From the NCBI GenBank assembly GCA_903891505.1, contig CAITEO010000007.1, positions 1 through 7,682 on the forward strand: a stretch of 7,682 nt of DNA, given 5' to 3'. How positions within the stretch are numbered: the first letter of the stretch is position 1; each line of letters starts with the position of its first letter. A program made the position numbers and the translations under genes. The notes under the pieces are model-generated. The model was not told the DNA's origin, did no database searches, and saw nothing but the letters and a program-made list of their open reading frames with translations. Origin of the DNA: an uncultured Candidatus Woesearchaeota archaeon (lineage in GTDB: Archaea > Nanobdellota > Nanobdellia > Woesearchaeales > 21-14-0-10-32-9). Positions 4,824 to 7,682 of the stretch are shown here, piece by piece.

Positions 4824-5390
4824 ATGAATAAAGATATTGTCTACAAAATAAAACATTCGAATGGTGATGTGGCTGCGGTTAGAAGCTTTTATGTGCGAGC
4901 ACTCGCGCATACTCAAGAAAAAAGACTCGCGAACATTCTTGGATATAGCAATAATGAACCACTATTATATTGTGAAGGCAATTTAATATATGAAGAAACA
5001 TCATCAGGTATCTTTAATAGCACTCAACATGGAATTATAAACCTAAAAATAAACGAGCAAAATAGTTCAAAAATAAAAGAACGTACAATTTGGACTGTAA
5101 CTCGTCATGGCGGACTCGATCCTAAATATTTAAATCGATTAGATTTATCTGAAATAATCCAAAACACAATAAAATTCAATGAAAGTGCATTTATATATAG
5201 ACACGACCAAATTCATTCTAAAGGAAAAGACACCCACTATAACAGTAACTACAAACTCATCATCAAAACAGAAGGTGATTTTGCTAGTTTTATTGAAACA
5301 AGAAAAATATTTTCAGATGATGCGTTCTTCTTTGAGAACTCAGAAATATTCAAGCAATACATAATTGGTGGCTTCGTCGGTCATCTTTGA
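4824..5390 (+). CDS. hypothetical protein, 188 residues
   Basis: I do not recognise this protein. It starts MNKDIVYKIKHSNGDVAAVR and ends IIGGFVGHL. It is soluble-looking, with no signal peptide or membrane helix and a single cysteine (C50). Polar and aromatic residues are frequent. Histidines cluster in TVTRHGGLDP (91-100) and YRHDQIHSKGKDTHY (125-139), which could be metal or nucleic acid contacts, but no known catalytic motif is visible. The ATG is supported by a TATA box 27 bp upstream, consistent with a leaderless message. It is divergent from the ribosomal operon and convergent with the M49 peptidase gene, with only 15 bp between stop codons, so the two transcripts probably overlap at their 3' ends. 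The length of the open frame and the promoter make it a real gene; its function is unknown. Confidence 0.75.
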   Translation: MNKDIVYKIKHSNGDVAAVRSFYVRALAHTQEKRLANILGYSNNEPLLYCEGNLIYEETSSGIFNSTQHGIINLKINEQNSSKIKERTIWTVTRHGGLDPKYLNRLDLSEIIQNTIKFNESAFIYRHDQIHSKGKDTHYNSNYKLIIKTEGDFASFIETRKIFSDDAFFFENSEIFKQYIIGGFVGHL

Positions 5391-5405
5391 ATACAACAAA
5401 ATCAA

Positions 5406-6977
5406 TCACTCGAAGTCCTTTCTATATATAGGTAAGATGTCAATCGGGATGTCCTTCATGTCTTCAAGAATTTGTTTCATCTCAGGTCCGATGTGAGAAT
5501 ACTTCGTAATAAACTTATCTGCTTCATCATATGATCCTTTCGCCTGTATCATAAGTAGTTTTCTTGAAAGCGTCTTGAATGCGCTTCTTGCACGCTTATG
5601 ATTTATCGCGAAGTTTCCTGTGCGTCTATGATATGAAACAATTTTTTTCTCTTTTAAGAAATTGAATATTATGAGATTGGATGCTGCGTGTGCTTCCTGA
5701 ATTCCAAATCTTATCGATCTGAATATGCCTCCGATAAACGAGGTTACTATTTGTTTTTCCATCTCTTTTGAATATATTCCTTTGTCTATAAGATAGAATG
5801 CATTGTAAACTCCAACTACATCTGCTTTTGCTTCTTCTATTGTTGAGTAATGTCCTTTGAGTGCTTGATTAACAGTAATTTTCTGCTGTCCTTTCATTAT
5901 TATACCTGGACCGAGTCCGTGAGATATCTCGTGGAGCAGAGTATGAGTAAAATATGCATCAAACGTAGTGTCCTTGAAATCTTGTTCAGATAATGCTTTT
6001 ATAAGAATTGGGTTCATGCAATTATGATATTTTGCCTCTGCAACATTTTTTATCAAAACTTTCTTCGATCCTTTCATCTGTTTAACTCGCTCATCGTTCG
6101 GCAAATTAAATGCAGTCATGTGAACTCCTGCTCTGCCATCACCTGAAGATAATATTTCATCTATTACAACAATTGGTGTAGATTTTCCTTTTCTTTTGCT
6201 CTTGTACTTATCAGAAATTGGTAAGTTCTTCTCAAGTCTATTTACTTGTCTCTCAATTATTTTTAGTTGATTTGTTGATTGTTCATCTTTTATTCCTATT
6301 ATAGCTTCAAATGATGCTTTAAATCCGAGCAATTCATCCTCATAAACTTCGTATGGTCCGAGAAGTGGCTCTAGTTTGTTGTTTTTCAAGTCGATCCATG
6401 CAACATCTGCATTGAAATAATTATTTGATGTAAACGCTTCAGCGAGTGTGTTGAAATATTTTTTTAGGCTCCGATTCTGGCTGAGTTTTGCTGCTTCTTT
6501 TAGAAGTGTTGATGATTTTGATAATTCTTCCCTGTACGCTTCTGAGAATGGTATTGCAACAAGACTGCTGTTCACTCGTCTAATAAGAGTTAAGTTGCTC
6601 TGGAATGATGTTTTTGTTTCTGGATTTCGTTTCATGAAATCTTCAAATTCCTGAATGGTTAAATCTTCAGGATAATAATTAGCTCCTTTTGGCTTCACAA
6701 ATCCATCTATGAATGGTTTGTTGTTTCCAAGTCTATCAAAAGGACCATAATAGAATTTGAACAATTTTATATCGTGCCTATTTTTTCTCGGATTCTTCTC
6801 GAGCTGCTCGAGTATTTTTTTGTTTCCAGAATAAACCTGATCTAGATATATAACATCAAGAAGTTTTGATACTTGTATTAGCTTATCTAGAATCTTCCTC
6901 TCCTTATGAGAAAGTCTTCTTGTATCACCTCCAATGTTTACAGGTACGTATTTTGATAATTCTTGTTTTGGATTCAC
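5406..6977 (-). CDS. putative zinc peptidase, M49 (dipeptidyl peptidase III-like) family
   Basis: A 523-residue protein. The zinc site is HTLLHEISHGLGPG with H349, E350 and H353, followed by STIEEAKAD with E381 and E382; E382 is the likely third ligand, by analogy with EECRAE in classical DPP III. Before it lies a segment with GDGRAGVHMTAFNLPNDERV (near 280-300), and after it GIFRSIRFGIQEAHAASN, both of which I associate with the bacterial/archaeal and plant Nudix-fused M49-like proteins. Classical DPP III has HEXXGH and is about 700 residues; here the motif is HEXXH and the N-terminal part is shorter. No signal peptide is seen, so it is cytoplasmic and probably degrades peptides; the substrate is not deducible. 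The GTG start is the only upstream choice, because an in-frame TAA lies two codons before it. It has its own TATA box upstream. Confidence 0.85.
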   Translation of the reverse strand: MNPKQELSKYVPVNIGGDTRRLSHKERKILDKLIQVSKLLDVIYLDQVYSGNKKILEQLEKNPRKNRHDIKLFKFYYGPFDRLGNNKPFIDGFVKPKGANYYPEDLTIQEFEDFMKRNPETKTSFQSNLTLIRRVNSSLVAIPFSEAYREELSKSSTLLKEAAKLSQNRSLKKYFNTLAEAFTSNNYFNADVAWIDLKNNKLEPLLGPYEVYEDELLGFKASFEAIIGIKDEQSTNQLKIIERQVNRLEKNLPISDKYKSKRKGKSTPIVVIDEILSSGDGRAGVHMTAFNLPNDERVKQMKGSKKVLIKNVAEAKYHNCMNPILIKALSEQDFKDTTFDAYFTHTLLHEISHGLGPGIIMKGQQKITVNQALKGHYSTIEEAKADVVGVYNAFYLIDKGIYSKEMEKQIVTSFIGGIFRSIRFGIQEAHAASNLIIFNFLKEKKIVSYHRRTGNFAINHKRARSAFKTLSRKLLMIQAKGSYDEADKFITKYSHIGPEMKQILEDMKDIPIDILPIYRKDFE

Positions 6978-7052
6978 GATTTATCGACTTCAAATGCAAT
7001 GAACATGCTAAAACTCTTGCATATTCAATTATAGAACTACACACTTAAATTA

Positions 7053-7064
7053 TTAATATATAAA
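7053..7064 (-). promoter_or_regulatory. TATA box for the M49 peptidase gene
   Basis: On the minus strand TTTATATATTAA follows a purine-rich AAAGA stretch that could serve as a BRE. A start about 25 bp downstream, near 7033, would give a leader of about 55 nt before the GTG at 6977. No strong Shine-Dalgarno was seen. Confidence 0.5.
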
Positions 7065-7508
7065 TCTTTGCAGGACAAGAATTATTTAGAGGAGAAAAAA
7101 GATTTGAATAAAATAAACTAAGAAAAATAAAAGAAAGTGAACTAACAAGAAAAAGAAATAACTGAAAAGAAACAAATAAAACAACAGAACATAACAAATT
7201 AAACAGATAGAAACAAAACTAAAGAAAAACAAGAAAAAAATAAATATATAAATATCAACGAGAGTGAGCACGCAGCATCTCTTTTGACATAAAAACAAAA
7301 CCATGGATCGAAAAATAGTGAAATCTAAGAAGAGGACAAAAATTATTAATAATTAGGTAATTATGGACAAACTTCAACATCAGGAAAAAACAATGAAGAA
7401 AATTCAATAAATACACAAGTTAGTTAGACCAATAAATTTTGTAGCTTTTTGAGTAATTCAGGAGATTATTTGTGCAGGATACTCCCAAGATCAAAGTATC
7501 ATTTACCT
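7065..7508. other. A-rich, T-poor intergenic region without a convincing gene
   Basis: From about 7085 to 7250 the plus strand is nearly all A with scattered G and C, and T is rare; this strand bias contrasts with the rest of the window. A TATA-like ATAAATATATAAATATC lies at about 7240-7256, facing either way. After it comes a small GC-richer patch (7257-7285) in which AGAGTG and CATCTCT can pair with a bulge, followed by TTTT. Short frames starting at ATG 7303 (17 codons) and ATG 7363 (15 codons) have no supporting signals. The leftward frame through this region is a low-complexity run of Phe, Leu and Tyr created by the A-rich strand and is not credited. Confidence 0.5.
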
Positions 7509-7682
7509 TTGCGATTCCAAGGAAAGAAAATATACACAAACAATAGATTACTATTTTTCTCGGTCTTGGTTTTCTTAATTCTCTTGTGGAACTACATGTC
7601 AAACATCAACAATGTTGGCAAAATCCAAAGCTTTATCATTCTACAGAACCCATACAAGACAAATGATGAGCTGAAAAAAACA
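7509..7682 (+). CDS. possible membrane protein, C-terminus cut by window edge
   Basis: This frame is open from 7428 to the end of the window. Taking the TTG at 7509 as start, it reads MRFQGKKIYTNNRLLFFSVL, continues as a hydrophobic helix of about 17 residues (LLFFSVLVFLILLWNYM) and then a polar segment ending NPYKTNDELKKT. Positive residues before a single hydrophobic stretch, with polar sequence after, suggest an N-in signal anchor or an uncleaved signal. Earlier TTG codons (7449, 7470) and ATG 7594 are alternatives, and no clear Shine-Dalgarno decides the start. A TATA-like sequence 250 bp upstream is too distant to assign. The call rests only on the plausible protein shape and could be wrong. 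Confidence 0.35.
   Translation, partial: MRFQGKKIYTNNRLLFFSVLVFLILLWNYMSNINNVGKIQSFIILQNPYKTNDELKKT

Noticed and set aside
4764..7052. Shared 14-mer ACACACTTAAATTA at 4764-4777 and 7039-7052, both near promoters
   Set aside because: Its position relative to the TATA box differs in the two cases, and AT-rich 14-mers recur easily; not enough to call a regulatory site.
7086..7304. Leftward frame encoding a very hydrophobic Phe/Leu/Tyr-rich protein
   Set aside because: It is the complement of the A-rich tract and has low complexity throughout. Its composition is fully explained by the base bias, and its upstream start signals are poor.
7303..7410. Two small rightward frames of 17 and 15 codons
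   Set aside because: They are lysine-rich short peptides expected by chance in A-rich DNA, without Shine-Dalgarno sites or well-placed promoters.
1..7682. CRISPR array, insertion sequence with transposase, toxin-antitoxin or defence genes
   Set aside because: No regularly spaced repeats, transposase-like or integrase-like protein, or defence-protein motifs are present in any frame I read.

Overview
The window is archaeal. Its left two thirds (about 1-4,700) is one long leftward (minus-strand) ribosomal protein/RNA polymerase operon. In transcription order it reads uS13, uS4, uS11, RpoD, tRNA-Leu(GAG), eL18, uL13, uS9, then RpoN, which is cut by the left edge. This is the archaeal gene order, and the proteins are the archaeal/eukaryotic types (eL18, RpoD with an alpha-like NTLRR motif, RpoN with CX2C...CC). 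Other archaeal signs are TATA-type promoters about 25 bp from inferred starts and a class II tRNA-Leu with no encoded CCA. The DNA is AT-rich. A lineage such as DPANN (Woesearchaeota/Pacearchaeota-like) is a weak inference from the compact proteins, the charged tail on S4 and an RpoD lacking the Fe-S cysteine motif; the sequence does not prove it.

Right of the operon, a 315-bp divergent promoter region (4509-4823) serves S13 to the left and an unrecognised 188-residue protein to the right. That protein is convergent, with a 15-bp gap, with a 523-residue leftward gene for a putative zinc peptidase of the M49 (dipeptidyl peptidase III-like) family. The final 700 bases are an A-rich, T-poor intergenic stretch followed by a possible rightward membrane-protein gene that runs off the right edge.

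The unexplained part is in the operon's spacers. S13/S4, S4/S11, L18e/L13 and S9/RpoN have short AT-rich spacers or overlaps. S11-RpoD, RpoD-tRNA-L18e and L13-S9 instead carry GC-rich, palindromic inserts. Two of these, at 661-737 and 1810-1887, align end to end at 77 and 78 nt, with conserved ends, a conserved centre and a different stem outside. They look like two copies of an undescribed repeat or structured RNA element. A third (2733-2815) is closed by a perfect 10-bp inverted repeat around two nested hairpins. Next to the tRNA, a perfect 23-bp direct repeat duplicates the tRNA 3' terminus 60 bp downstream, as an attachment-site scar or tandem duplication would.

The operon genes supply small- and large-subunit ribosomal proteins, two polymerase subunits and one tRNA from what looks like a single transcription unit. 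Its main promoter lies at 4671-4678, with a second possible promoter just before RpoN. The peptidase and the 188-residue gene each have their own promoter and no evident functional link to the operon.
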